From Pezizomycotina sp. ARF18 (Eukaryota; Ascomycota), in contig AZLU01000212.1 in the NCBI GenBank assembly GCA_002224055.1, forward strand, positions 1-64,000: a DNA stretch of 64,000 nucleotides. The letters run 5' to 3'. Within the stretch, counting starts at the first letter, position 1. The number at the start of each line of letters is the position of its first letter. A model generated the notes under the pieces. It was not told the origin of the DNA and did not search any database. It worked only from the letters and a program-made list of their open reading frames with translations. The position numbers were made by a program, and so were the translations under genes. Positions 37,173-49,664 of the stretch are shown here, one piece after another.

Positions 37173-40079
37173 CTAAGAGACGGGACCGGAGTTATTAAGC
37201 CATTGCGATGGAGAGCTCATCGCCAAAATATCGTTCAAGATGGCGTCCGTTTGTTCCGCGTTCATGGGATCAAGGTCGAGCCAATTCATGTCTTTCGGCG
37301 TCATACCCGTTACTCCCATCGTGTGATCAAAGCCGCCTTGAACGAAATTATTGTTCAGGATTGCCGGGTTTGCCGTGTCTTCAGGGGGTGAGTTGAAACT
37401 CGACGCATGATTCGAGGGCGTGGTATGAGCGGAGATATTACCGGAACCCGGTATTTCCATCGTGCTTGGGGAAGATGTAGTTTGTGGAGAACCATCTGTT
37501 CCCATTCCTGCAGAATTTTGAGATTCCTGCATACGCTGCAGTTTTTCATGGGAGAGTGACATTACTGTGCGCTCACAGTAGAGGAACGGCGCGGTGGTAA
37601 TGTTTGGCAGTTCCTCTTCACTATTGGGTGAAGTCTGCGAGTTGTTACCCATCTTGGGGATGTATTCGGGACGGATTCTCTGGGTCGACGTATATTTCGG
37701 ACTGTTTCTTATTAGTTAGTGCTGGTTTATTTACGGAAGATGGTGGTGTGCATCGCGCCTACCAATCCCTTCTTCATTCCGTAGGGGAATTTCGAATTGT
37801 TTGCTGGAATATCCAAGCTTCCAGTAAGGTCAACGTCCAGCTGGACGAGGAATGACTCGACCAACGGGTTCATCTTCTTCATGTGGACATTACACTGAGA
37901 AGAAACTGGAGCGACGAACGGACTGGCTCATCGCGAGGGCGACTCTTAAGGTACTGAACAAACACCCTGGCAGCGACGTAGAGACAGAAAGAAATGAAAG
38001 GATTCATCTGCGAGGGAATTTGCCCGAAAAGAAATTAGCCAAAAAAAAAAAGGTTATTCACTAAATTAACTTGAAGTCCTTCAGAACGTACCGCCGTTAA
38101 GTCCATGTGGCTGATTGTGCGCATGATCGAAGCAATTTCGGTCGCAGCGGTGATACACGAATTTTTGACTCGGCAGAAACAGAGGCAGGCAATCGATTCT
38201 TGTCTGCCTTGAAGATTGCTGCTTGATGCAAGCAAATTGTTGACGCATGGATATTCATGTTGGTAAAAACAATGTTTGGATCGGAAATCCCGTTTGGTAA
38301 ACGGAAATGAGACGTAGCGATAAGGCAGTGGTGAGTAATATATGATCCATATGGCGGTGACGCCTCCAAAATTCTCCATTCAAATCCTCATCCCGATCAT
38401 CTGGATCTGGACGATGGAGATGAAGCAGATTGCGGCGAAAAGAGAGGCCATCATGACAACACCAGCAAAAGGCGACAATGTGGAAGCTCCCTCCATTGTC
38501 ATTGCTTCTTTCAGCGTCAAGGTCTTTTGAGGACATCCGCTGTGGTATGCCTCGCTAGAGGTAGGTAGATTTGTTAAGATCTGATAAGATACGTAATGGT
38601 TAGCCTCCCAAAGAACGAAAAAAACTAGAAACTCAAAGAATTTAGGAGAATCAGAAAGCGCGTACATCTCTCTCGTCAATTATCATCGGCCAACCCGTGC
38701 CTATCGAGGCGTAGCGGTCTGTGCAAAACGTCATCCAAAACGTCCTCCGACGTTCTTCCCTTTCAATCCAATCCTTTGGAGGTGCAAGGCATTGCTTAAC
38801 ATCCAATCCGACACCATCCAAACGGTGTAAACCATCATTTGACAAAGCCTGACAGCTCTCCCAGTCGAAAGCCAAGCGCGAGGAAAGTACATTTGCTTAA
38901 ACTCGTACGTTGTTAAGAGGCCCCACGTTTGGGCGAGGGCGACTAGTATGATCCCTTCACCATGACCCCTTAATTCCGTTTCCTCGGCGTATTTACGGGC
39001 TCGTCGATAGAAAAGTGTTTGAAGACTTGAGTATTTCTCTGACACAGATGCAGCCAAAGTCCACATTGTGTATCTAAGAGCGATGGCGGCCTTTGGTTTG
39101 GTGGTAGGACAAGGTTGCGTAGTACCGGTTTTATGGACAACATCAAGGACTGCGCACACTTGGTGAAGTATAGCTGCTCCCTATTTTGGACATTATTGTT
39201 TGTAAGCTTCGTTTCCATGACCTTTTCATCGGATCCATTCACATAGAAAGGGGAATTATCGTCGACATACAATTCATCAATGATATGTTGTTCGGGAAGG
39301 GCTTCCTCCAGGCCCATTTGCATCATATCCCACGACATCGGGATATCCTGCATGGGATTGCAGGTACATCTGGTACGGGTAAACCCGTACTAAACCCTCC
39401 ATTCTGAGGGAATATCCCACGATGCATGGGATCATCCATGCCGCATATCTCAAACGTCTCCAAGCGTGCGAGTGGATTTGTCGTAGAAGATACATTGAAA
39501 TTGGATGCGGTTTGATATGCAGGCTGTTGCGGATGCTGTTGCTGTTCGGGAACGGGGTCTTGTGTCTTGAGGAGGTTTCAACTTGGGCAAGTCGAGCTTC
39601 AAGCGCCTTGACGTATCCACGCTTCGGTCCACTTTTCTTCGGACCTCATCGTATGAACTAGTATAATTTAGTTAGCTGATTATCCTAATCTAGAATATGA
39701 AAACTAATTGAGAGTGGCTGTGGTAATATACGACGACGACTCCGCATAAAAAAAAATAAAAAAAAACCTAGCTCCTCCAAAATTAACTTACCAGACATGG
39801 CTTAAGCGAGTACATGTGCCGCAGCTGGACGAGTTCCATCGCATTTGAGCTTACGCTTACGACAAACCACGCAAGCTATCCGCTTCGGGCGTGGAATATC
39901 GTTGCCGTCTTGCGTAGAGGTGGAATTGCGATGCCCTTGACTTTGCCCCTCCTTGTTGAAAAATCCTCATTGGGGTTGTTGAAAGAAGGCGAATTGTCGC
40001 CTTGAGAATTCCCCCCACCAGAAGAAGAATCGTTTGATTGCATCCCGAGTAATTCCTCAGGAAAAGCAACGTCCTTCAA
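37173..40079 (-). CDS. Zn(II)2Cys6 transcription factor with fungal_trans domain
   Basis: Nuclear fungal regulator. The ATG at 40079 gives MKDVAFPEELLGMQSNDSSS. The zinc cluster then reads IACVVCRKRKLKCDGTRP and continues SCGTCTRL after one lost base near 39825. A following exon encodes YDEVRRK and GPKRGYVKALEARLAQVE, the linker and dimerisation start, with another lost A near 39633. The middle homology region has MYFPRAWLSTGRA, GLDVKQCLAPPKDWIEREER, RRTFWMTFCTDRYASIGTGW, EAMTMEGASTLSPFAG and ICLHQAAIFKADKNRLPASV. The C-terminal part has NPLVESFLVQLDVDLTGSLD and a final exon at 37173-37652 ending MSSPSQWLNNSGPVS. The GTGWPM region resembles that of xylanase-type regulators, but the zinc cluster is not of the XlnR type, so I give no symbol or target. 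Confidence 0.87.
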
Positions 40080-41900
40080 ATTTGGGTTGTGCTATTTTTT
40101 CAGGTATCGGTTCTAAGGAGAATAAAATAAGAAAATTCGGTCCGATTCCCCGTGGGCTCTAAATGGTATTCGGTTTTGCTATGCTTCTTACTTCGTTCCT
40201 CGAATATACTATACTAGCCTTATATAAGTCGTCCTCGCTCCCAATAAACAGCTCTTTGAGAATCCTAATATCCAGTAGTCCTCAGAGGATCGCTCCGGCG
40301 GAAGATTATATAGTCGTGCGAATAGATCGTTTTTCTGAAAGAATAGTTTGCCAGCTTTCGAGCAAGTACACTTGATGATAAAATTGAGTTGATGAAGGTC
40401 TTAGACGATAAAGAAAAGGATTGAAGATACTTTTTGAGATGGACAACAAGTAACGAGATTGAATATAAATATCTGCCAGAGCCAGCCACTTAGATAGAAG
40501 TAATGACCCTTTTTCAACCCCTCTGCCGAAAATACGGTGATGTTTTAAAGAGATAATCTCGGAAAAGATGTCGAAACGAGAATGCTGGGAGTTCTACTCC
40601 GCTTCCAAAACGTTAAAGCTCCTTAATATCGATCTATCAGAGGAGGCAAAATGGGATAGTGCGCTAAGGAAAAAAAAATTTTGTAAGTTAGAGCAAATTT
40701 TGATTTAAAAGGAGAAGAAATAGTTTGAAAAAAAAATGAAAAAAATGAAAAAAATGAAAAAAAAAAAGGAAGAGTGAAGTGAGAAAGAGATATCTTTCCG
40801 AAGGGAGAAATAAAAAAAGGGTGGATGTCTGACTTTTCTTTTTTTTACGTATACGTATGTATTTCGGATTTAGCGAAAAAGATATTATAATAAATATTTA
40901 TATATACGTATATTCCTTGAATTCATGAAAAAAAAAACTAGGAAGAAAAAAAAAAAAAAAAAAAAAGAGAGAAGGGTATTGTGCAGAACGTGAGATCCAA
41001 GCCTCCGGAAATAGAGAGAAAAGGTACAGCGGCACAACAAAAACCCTTGCGGACGTAAAGCAACTATTTAGATACTGCTATAGGTAGATAAATCTTATTT
41101 AGTTTTTATTAGGTTCAGATTGAAATAAAATACCTGAATACAAACGTATCGTGTGAATGTATGAGAATGATTAAATGATTTGTGATGGAGGGTGAAAAAA
41201 AAAAAAAATATACGAAGAAATTTATATCCCATTTATTTATTTTATATTATTTTATTTTATTTTATTATTATTATTTTTTTTCTTTGGACAAATATTTTTT
41301 TTGCTTTCTTTTTCAAGAGATACTTCTCTTTTCTATAGCGAATGTATATATACATTGGAAAAGTTGTGAGGGGTGTATGAATTATATTGTAAAATATAGG
41401 TAAGTGACCTACCTATACTTCTTTTTATTTCCTCGTCTTTTTTTGCATTATTAATTCTATATACTTGTATATATATATTTTGTTTCTTTTTTCTTTTCTT
41501 TTTATTTCAGAAAAGAGCAACGTGGGGAGAAAAAAGGAATACCAACCAACCGCAACTAAACGGAAAAGGTTTCAAGCATCGTTCTCGAACAAAAAAGTCG
41601 TGAAAGCCTACCAATGACTTTTGGCCGTCTCAAGTGATTTATACCAAGTGATTTCGCGTTCACCTCGTGTCTTTCTTCCTGGCTCTCTCAATTGGAGGTA
41701 CACGAAATGCAGCCGAAAATGATTCGCAGAAATTGATGCAAATTCATGTCCACTTGACTCTTAGGCTAACTTTTGGAGAAGTATACAGCCTATCGAAAGG
41801 ACATGACCTTCAAGGGCGTTCCATCTTGAGCTCGCGAATGGTCAAAGTTTTGTGTTAGTGATTGTATCCTCGGCGATCTTTCAATAAAAACATCGACGTA
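40080..41900. other. Intergenic region upstream of the transcription factor
   Basis: AT-rich, with A-runs at 40730-40767 and 40945-40966 and TTTTA/TTA repeats near 41240-41280. No conserved frame seen. The last 700 bases may be promoter and leader of the transcription factor gene on the left and 3' flank of the unrecognised minus-strand gene on the right. Confidence 0.5.
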
Positions 41901-43011
41901 ATAAACCTCGAATTTAACACTGCTCGCGATGACGAACATACATCATTGCATCTCTTTAATTGAGAAAACCATGCTTCCACCTCAGCATCGCCAAAGTCCT
42001 CCTCTCTTTCAAAAGAGGTGATCATGATCTCACGAAGGAAATTGGAATAAATTGCAATGCAAAGTGGCTGAGTTCGTAGGAACCTAAAGAAGCTCCCCTA
42101 TATTAGTAATATACATGGACAAAATAAGCAGGCTATCCTTACCTCGGCGAAAGAGGAAGAAAAAAGGTTTGCTAGTTTCACGTTGGCTTCTGACAGCTTC
42201 CCCCGTCTCAGGCTCAGAAATAATAAGTGAAAACTATATACGGGTTTTTGTGTGCTGCTTTTTAGCAAGTGGAAGGTTGGGGGGGGACTAATTTCTTTTT
42301 TTCTTTTTCTGTTATAATAATCCTTAGATCCTTTTTAGCTGAGGATAAATGTCCCAATTGAGCACAGAAAAGCGACTTTGTGTGATATAAACGATGTCCA
42401 TGACTCATTACTATTGGTACATGATGCTTTTGATGATGGCGATTGGCGCTTTCTTTTCTGGCTTAAATTTGGTCAATTTTTTTTTTTGATTCTTGCTTTC
42501 TCGACAGTCAGCAAGATCTATTTTATCATTACTTGTTATTCTTTACTTTTTGTACCTCCTTTGATGCTTTTCATGTGCAACCATGTACTCCACACAGATC
42601 TCCTACGGGCGACGGAAGCCCCTTCGAAATGCAAGAGAATACTCTTCTTTTCTCTTCGAGTCCACGTTCTCTCGGTTATCATCGTCCCCTTTCGGCCAAG
42701 TGTCTGAAAGAAAATATCGTCTTTGTGAAGTGAGGGGTACGTAATGGATGAAAAAGTAACTTTTAGCTGCGCAGCTGCTTGTATCGCAAGTTGGGAAAAA
42801 GCCACCTTTTCCACGTCTCGGGCTGGTTCTCCATTTCCTTACGCACTGCTTTTTCAAAGGTAATCAGATCTTTCTAGTCAAAAGATTATCAGGGCGCTGA
42901 TCCTAGAGATATAAGAGGTACTTACAAAGGGTATTTCTTTTTTAGTGCTAATGTGCCTTGAATGAAGCAATCCATGAGCAACACGCAACGCACCCACGCA
43001 TGCACCACTCG
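41900..43011 (-). CDS. Unrecognised protein-coding region
   Basis: No family recognised. Read on the minus strand, several segments look like true exons. 43011-42926 gives VVHAWVRCVLLMDCFIQGTL and then ALKKKYPF, ending at a GTAAGT donor. After a CTAG acceptor near 42877, KDLITFEKAVRKEMENQPET runs into WKKVAFSQLAIQAAAQLKVT if one A is missing near 42806. Further down, LRRGKLSEANVKLANLFSSS ends at a GTAAGG donor near 42145. FLRTQPLCIAIYSNFLREIM, then ITSFEREEDFGDAEVEAWFS and QLKRCND, ends at a GTATGT donor near 41915. The helical, charged composition suggests a soluble protein. Start and stop are not located, and the exon order between 42230 and 42730 is unclear. The bounds given are those of the coding-like segments only. 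Confidence 0.42.
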
Positions 43012-43505
43012 CTTTTATTATATTTCCATTTTCTTTCCTTTTTTCAGTTTAGCAACGGCCCACGGAACGATAACAATTCCGTGTATTGTTATTTTTCAAC
43101 CCATGATCTTCGATAAGAATTATTTGGAAAAGGGGAAGGCTTTTCGGAGTTCCCCCGCTGTTCTGGTCTGTACCTGGGAGCTGTATCATGATATCAGTTC
43201 ACGCAAGCACTCGAGATTCGATTGTTGAAGAGAGAAAAACGATTCAATGCCTTGCTGATATAGATTTTCTCTTTACGTTTATCGATAACGATGTATATAA
43301 TATCTGCGAGTGTCAGCAAGTCGTCAGTCACTTCAGTAAGTAGCTTTTTTTTTTTTGGAGCGGGGGGGGGGGGGCGCTATGCAGAACCTCATCATCTAAA
43401 AAGAATCCCTGAAGGATCCAGAACCTCGAAATTCATACAAAGATTCAGACGACGCCGGCTTGGATCATTTTGGGTGTTTCCCCATTTTCAGATAGGTACA
43501 TTACG

Positions 43506-43542
<37 letters not shown>

Positions 43543-44094
43543 GATTCAAGGTGCACGCGTGCTCCCGCTTAAATGGATAGTCCTCATTGAAATGTATACT
43601 TCCTTGGAAAAGAAGAAAGCGAAAGAAGCAAAAGAAAAGGAAGCTTCTAGAAGAAAAATGAATTATGAATAAACAATATATACTCCCGAGTGTGAATATA
43701 AAAGTGATCTATATACTCTCATTTGATCCCCTAAAGGGGAAACTAGCGGGAAAAAGGAAAGAAAAGAGAGCAGTCTGCAGGAGGGTGGAGCCACATTTCG
43801 GCTCCGAAAGTTAGTCGGACAGGTCCCTAGAGTACCGAAAACTAAGGTAAAAGAACCGAAAGAAAAAGAAAAATATAGAGACGAGAGAATGAATTAAAGG
43901 ACGAATGGCACGAGGAAACTCGGACCGCATCCTTTGCCATTGGCCTCGCCTTGGGGGTTAGAGAGGCACATTATATAGTACTTGAACTGGTCTTGACGAA
44001 TATGATCTTATGGTACAATGGGCCTTGTGCTACGATTTCGCAAGTCTAAGCAGGAGAGCATGCATATTGTGCGGAGGATAGCGTAAGATATAGG

Positions 44095-44128
<34 letters not shown>

Positions 44129-44145
44129 GAAAAACTACGCTAGGA
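43012..44145. other. Intergenic region with dense homopolymers
   Basis: Contains T12 near G13 at 43345-43374, T19 followed by A18 at 43506-43542 and an AAT repeat at 44095-44128. A short reading at 43260-43330 (minus) resembles DDLLTLADIIYIVIDK and might be an upstream exon of the unrecognised gene, but I could not connect it. Confidence 0.45.
43506..43542. repeat. T19-A18 palindromic homopolymer
   Basis: A T-run immediately followed by an A-run of nearly equal length, a self-complementary structure able to form a hairpin. A smaller version, T16-A16, is at 12292-12323. Confidence 0.9.
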
Positions 44146-44352
44146 TTACGACGAAGGTTCTCCAGATGCAAGCTGCTTGTTTTTCCGGCCGTATATTCTA
44201 GGTCGTGGTTCAACAACCCATTTGTTAAAGTTGCCAACCTTCCTCGTCTTCCAACCACCTTTCGCCTGTAGCAGTCGTCAGCATAAGAATAGCCTTTGGG
44301 CACACTGCGTGAACCAATTCAAGCGCGCATGCCGAAAAAAAAAAAAGAAATG

Positions 44353-44383
<31 letters not shown>

Positions 44384-45934
44384 CCGAAATAAGTTGAAAA
44401 TACAATAAAATGAAGTAAAAAGTAAATCCAAAACAAGAAATAAAAGAAATCCCCATAGCATGGCCAAACCGGCGACACCGACATGCAAGGTTTTTGGAAA
44501 GTGAGAAACACTCCAATGAAGCGGAGCTTATGTAGCTCCTGTTTGAGGGGTTATTGGGCAACCGATCCAAAAGCTTGAAGGGTAGAAACCGAAAGGAGGG
44601 AACGCTAAATGAAGAGGTTCTTTTGAATAAAAGGAGAGCTCTCTGTTCGACTTACCAGTTTACCCCATGGGCTCACAGGATGTACATTACCCTTCGACTT
44701 GCCACGGCCTCACCGTGAGGGTGATCGACTGCAGAAGAGAAGAGGACACGTCAGTATTTAGTGGTAGACACCGAGGTGAATAACTTGCTTCTGCCTCAGC
44801 TTCATTTCCTTTCCCCCTCCTGCATGACTCCTCCGTGCATCAGAGCTAGTGATTGGTTGGGAAAGAGCGATAGAACATACCGGCATTCATGGCCATTCCT
44901 CGTACGTTGGACGTATACCAAGCCACCGGCTGCGTCCTGCTTTACCTAATTGCCGGTGCTGCCAGTCTGGGTTGCTAACGACACCAATGGTAGCTGGTGC
45001 ATCCCTTGACACACGCCTAATTTCTCCGCTCTGTAATTTGACAGTTACCCATTTCTCCTCATCTTTCCCAACGACAATGCCATGGGTCCCAGCAGCTCTG
45101 CAGAACTTTGCACCCTGGTTGGCTGATGATCCAATGGCCATAACGACGCAGCCAATGGGACCATATGTAGCGGCAGGCAGTTGCCTCGAAACGCCGTCCG
45201 TGCTGCCAGCATACCAGGATCAATAATGCCGCCCATGCTTGCCAAGAGGTCGTCCGGTATCCCAGCTCGGTAACTTGTCACCACGTCTCCTGCTCTCAGA
45301 CCATCCGGAGCCAAAATGTAGCTCTTCTTTTTGTGGCCGGATTCGTTATCAATGCAATATGACCGCTCCTGTTTGGATCGTACTCTATCCGGTCTACCTT
45401 GTGTGCCCTGGTTCTTTTCTTTCAAAAGTCGACGATACGATTCGCCGTTTGTGACCAGCACCGCGGTGGCGAACAGTAACCTTGCCGGTGTTATTGCGAC
45501 CTCCCTTCCCTTGGCCCTTTTCGCAATTGTCAACGGTTTGAAGGGCCGCCCCTTCCACAGATGCTCGTTTATTGGCCTTCGCAGATGTCGAACTCCTGGT
45601 GTCCGCGGCTTGTAGGTTTTTAGCCTAACCTCGCGCTCACGTTCGGGAGGTCTTTCGAAAGTCTGGACATTGATCCTTTTACGCTCCTGCGGTTTTGGAG
45701 CATCAGCCTGAGGTTCCCCGACAGCTCCTGTAATAGGATCCACGAAGGAATTTGAAGCCGTTCTATTGCCTCCTCCGTCGACTGTGGAAGTCGCCGGCTT
45801 AAATAGGTTCGGGAATCTGTTGACGCGAATCGGACAGAATGCCTATTTGCCGAAAGAGGAAGAGGTATTCGGCGACAATTCCTCGATATACATAGCCGCG
45901 ACAGCAGCCGATGAAGTGGCTGTAATTGTTGCAT
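44146..45934 (-). CDS. Mitochondrial ribosomal protein uL2m
   Basis: Large-subunit mitoribosome protein of the universal L2 family, near the peptidyl transferase centre. The ATG at 45934 starts an Arg-rich mitochondrial presequence ([19 protein letters not shown]). Core motifs follow: [57 protein letters not shown], then [39 protein letters not shown] and [20 protein letters not shown]. After donor 44880 a small exon (44656-44728) carries the diagnostic [23 protein letters not shown]. The last exon (44146-44265) encodes [20 protein letters not shown] and ends with TAA. Single G losses break the frame near 44901-44906 and 44709-44714, and there are others near 45510-45560 and 45680-45740. Confidence 0.93.
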
Positions 45935-46310
45935 TGGCGTTCGTGTTCTGCTTGCGAGCGGCGAAATAAAATCGCAACGGCGGTGATGTCGATGTGTGAA
46001 AGGAAGTTGAGGTTAGAAGACCCACACAATTTTTTTTTTTTTTTTTTAAAAAAGAAATTCCAGAACATGTATCTTCACGTCAATTGCACTCCCCTCAAAA
46101 ACTAACGTGCCGGGCTTCCGCCATGCAAGGGACCAGCTCTTTTCGTTGAATCCTTTCTATGCACGTTATTTTGATACTATTGGTTGGATTTTTTATACCA
46201 ATATTTCAACTATATACATTCAGTGTTTTAGCTAAAATTAAAAAAAGTAGATTTTGCGGATTTTATTTACTTCGAAAAGATGTGTTAATAATATATTATC
46301 AGGGGTGGAA
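45935..46310. other. Divergent spacer between uL2m and an unrecognised plus-strand gene
   Basis: AT-rich, with a T17 run at about 46031-46047. No gene seen. It probably holds the uL2m promoter. Confidence 0.5.
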
Positions 46311-47719
46311 TGATGGTCCAGGCCCTTGATGAAGCGTTCTCGATCCTAGAACGAGCAGTGCCTTATCTCAAAAGTTTATTTATCTCGACTGAGTAGCTTA
46401 GAGGCTGGCCCACAGGCTCTTGATCAGAAACTCTCGTTTTACAAAGACCTAGATGGTCAGTGCTTGTGCCCCACTGTTGAGCAAAATGCGAAAGCATGTA
46501 CTGAATTGCTACGCGTGCACCTGAGCATCAAGTTAGCTTGAGGGCCGATCTTTACACTCTCCCAGCGCTCTTCGGACAAGAAGGTGCTTTTCGAGGGGAC
46601 TAAAGCTTCTAAAATGAGCGAAAGCAGTACGTCTCTTGTTGATAGCACAAGTTCTAGTAAAAGGAAGTAAGCTAACATTCTTTAAAGCGCCGGGAGATCA
46701 CTCTATTTGGGAGATACCCAGTAATAAGGAAGATACCGATGGTAGGTTAAGACCAGGAATTAGAAAAGTAAAGTATCCTTTCGAAAATAATTTAGAACAG
46801 CAAAGTTGATGATAATCACAGCAACGTAGGGCTCATTACTCCAAAATATTACGGTAGCCTGAAGGATGACCCTGCCATTCAAGAGAGGGTTAAGCGAGAA
46901 GCTTTCGCCGTGAGACGAATGAAGGCGCTTCAGGGCAATCAGCGTGGAATGTCGGTAAAAAAGCTATCGACGCGGCCTCAACTCCAACATTTCGTAGCGT
47001 ATACGGGCATGTCTGAAACGAATAACATGCAGCCACGGTTGCGCGATCTTGTCGCCGGCGAAAGGAGCTACGTAGACGTTGAGGATACTAAAGAGGGGAA
47101 AAGGGCTTGGGAGAGCGGTGATAGGAGGATGAAGATTCATTGTACTTTGGTAAAAACTTTCCCACCTCAGGATGCATCTTCTACAATTACCTCTTCGACA
47201 AAATTACTAAAGATATAGCAGTTGGTGATGATGCGTATATCGTCGATATGGAGCTGCCATCTACACCGTCGATATCACCGCAAACTCCAGAAATGAATGA
47301 CCCACAAATAAATAACGAGATTTGGGAAGATCTTCTAGACAAGATGTCAATCACATCGAGCGCGGAAGCATGTCATAGTCAACCTGGCATCGCTAACATA
47401 TATATAAATCGGAAGGGGAGCCTATCAGTCCCCGCTATTGTTATAACATCACCTTTTGGTGGCTCCACGTCAGAAATTGAGGCTAGCTCCGAACTGTGTC
47501 CACGAGCTCAACTAATTGTATGGAAGATTCTTTCCTGAGTACCTCTACCGAAGCTTCTACGGAATAAAAGACTCGGGAAATGCAAAACTAGGCCGGCGCG
47601 CGAGATCCAAGCAGTTTGAGAACAACAAAATTTTTATGCACCGGGTCGAAAACTGCAAACAATCGCTTTTGACTAGGCTGGACAAGATAGCCAGTGAGAG
47701 TCTGTGGAGCAGGAAATAA
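46311..47719 (+). CDS. Unrecognised conserved-looking protein
   Basis: I do not recognise the family. The plus strand reads MMVQALDEAFSILERAVPYL near 46311, then SLEAGPQALDQKLSFYKDLD and TVEQNAKACTELLRVHLSIK, a Ser-rich segment with KASKMSESSTSLVDSTSSSK, and FKAPGDHSIWEIPSNKEDTD before a GTAGGT donor near 46741. The next exon gives NVGLITPKYYGSLKDDPAIQ, ERVKREAFAVRRMKALQGNQ, RPQLQHFVAYTGMSETNNMQ and LVAGERSYVDVEDTKEGKRA. The last part has IFYNYLFDKITKDIAVGDDA, a Pro/Ser/Thr-rich stretch (MELPSTPSISPQTPEMND) and a Ser/Thr-rich tail. The frame shifts several times, as in neighbouring genes. The mixture of helical blocks and Ser/Pro-rich linkers suggests a soluble regulatory or scaffold protein; that is inference only. 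Both ends are approximate. Confidence 0.5.
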
Positions 47720-47762
47720 GACAAAACAGTACATTATAGTACGGCCTCTAGACGGGCGATAC

Positions 47763-47797
<35 letters not shown>

Positions 47798-48374
47798 GCT
47801 GAATATACTGTTGTTAATTGAGCGGGTTTCTATGAGAGGATTGTACGTATATTTTTAGCGGTATATAGTTACTTCAGAAATTAGCAATGTAAAACCGACA
47901 CTTTTGACGGTGCTAAGGATGTGAAAAATACTGCTTAAGTATTAGATCTGAAAACTGCCCATAAACTACGATCACTTCCGTTGTTATCTCAGCAATAACC
48001 ACTGCTTTTCTCTCCCTTCCGATCACTAGCTAAGTAATAAATAGTTGAGAAGCTCGGGAATTTGGTATCGACGGTTCAGCTGAACATGAGACGCTGTCAT
48101 TTCCCGGGTTGTTGATTAGCTGATAACCTCGGTAACGATTGGCGACTTGTAAACAACCCAGCCAGCCAATTTAATTATTTTTTTGTTTTTTCCTAAAAAG
48201 CCCCCCTAACCCTCCAAAAATATCTTTTTCGTCATCAACCTCACTGTTAACATCATCAATATCGTCATCCATCGTTCGTCGGTTATCTTGAGATATTCTA
48301 GTAACTATCTAGACGGATCTTTCTTAAACGTATTTATTACGAAGTATCACAACACGGAAGACCGGAATAGAGCC
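47720..48374. other. Intergenic region before the HIT gene
   Basis: Holds an A28 run at 47766-47793 and AT-rich sequence. The right part is probably promoter and 5' UTR of the HIT gene. No other gene seen. Confidence 0.5.
47766..47793 (+). repeat. A28 homopolymer
   Basis: 28 A residues about 50 bases after the last coding-like segment of the unrecognised plus-strand gene. It is genomic, so it need not be a poly(A) tail copy; no target-site duplication is visible. Confidence 0.85.
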
Positions 48375-49279
48375 ATGCCTCCCACGTACGACACGTACCC
48401 CACCGAAGCGCGAGCAGAAGGAAAAGGAGGAACGGCAATGTCCATTCTGCGAGATCGAGGCGACGTACCCTACCGCGCTCCAGCGCTTCTTCCAGGGGCT
48501 CGACGCGCTCCTCGTCGACGAAAGTTTCCTCGAAGCGGCAGAAGGAGGTCCGAAGCACGACGCACCTGATCCTCTCGACGTCACAGGTGATGGCCTTCTG
48601 GACATCATGCCGCTCTCGCCCGGCCACATCCTATTAATGCCTCGGAGGCACGCGCCGAAGATCATGGACCTGTTACCGGAGGAAGGAGCTGCCCTGGGGG
48701 CGTGGCTGCCGATTTTAACGCGCGCGTTTCGCGCGCGATGGACGTGAACGACTTGAACGTCGTACAGAATAATGGTGATTCTAGCCCCGACAGTGGATTT
48801 GTTGCGTCGGCTTAACAGAGGGTTAAGGACCGCGTGGGGGAATTATTCACGGGTAAATTGAATTTTACAATTATATGATGGTTTTTTTCTTGTAAGGGGG
48901 AAAAACATCATGGCGGCGCGAGGGAAATGAAGCTGGATATGAACAATGGCAACAACCTAACGAGTATGTACTAACGTAAATGAAATGTGTTTTAATAGGA
49001 GAACGTGCTAGCCAAGTAGTGCCGCACGTCCACTATCATATTATCCCGCGTCCTTCGACATATATCCCGACCGATCGTGGACCATGTTCGGTAAAGGTCC
49101 AGGGACGAACTCGACGACGAAGAAGGGAGCTAAACGCCGCAAGGATACGGCAAGAGATCGCGTGGGAGCTAGAGAGGCTTGGTCACAACGAGGAAACGAT
49201 CGTTGTCAGGACAAAGTTGGTGCCCGCCCCAATACCGCCACCAAATCTGGGTGAAAAGCCAGGCGCCTCCACCGCCTGA
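48375..49279 (+). CDS. HIT-family nucleotide hydrolase/transferase
   Basis: Histidine-triad protein, probably acting on nucleotide phosphates or AMP-linked substrates. The ATG at 48375 gives MPPTYDTYPTEA. After one lost base the frame enters CPFCEIEATYPTALQRFFQG, DALLVDESFLEAAEGGP, DIMPLSPGHILLMPRRHAPK and MDLLPEEGAALGAWLPIL. A DLNVVQNNG segment ends at a GTGATT donor after 48774. The second exon starts at 48999 and holds the catalytic triad VVPHVHYHIIPRP (His-x-His-x-His). An FGKGPRDELDDEEGAK-like stretch and an RIRQEIAWELERLG helix follow, then a Pro-rich tail ending before TGA at 49277-49279. The frame shifts once or twice after the triad. The CPFC motif with a long helical tail resembles fungal Hnt-type proteins, but the exact substrate is not visible. 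Confidence 0.85.
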
Positions 49280-49664
49280 TAGGAGGAGGTACGGGCCAAA
49301 GCTGTGAATTGTCTTCTCATGAAGATTATGAGCTGGCAACAATGAGACTCGTGTGCATGCCAATTACTATCCCAACTGGGGAAGGTGTTCCTCTACCCAT
49401 TGCTAGTGAATTTCAATGTATAAGTATTTTTTTTTGTCAGGTTTTAAAGAGTAGGTTGTTTTGTGGGCCTTTTTTTTTTTTTTTCCAAATTCTGCCATTT
49501 GTATACCATAGCGACTTCAGTTCCAAACATTTCCTGTTAAAACTAATATCTTCTTATTTCCGTTGATTATATCTTGATTTTTTTCCGGGTGGATATATCA
49601 TGTACATAATACGCAAAGCATCTGGAACAAAACTTCATTTATAATTGAAATTTCACCCTTCCTA
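49280..49664. other. Convergent spacer between HIT and MON2
   Basis: About 385 bases with a T17 run near 49470-49486. No gene seen. It probably carries both 3' ends. Confidence 0.5.

Noticed and set aside
47766-47793. A28 run considered as the tail of a retroposed element
   Set aside because: No reverse transcriptase, no target-site duplication and no element body. Similar runs occur everywhere in the window.
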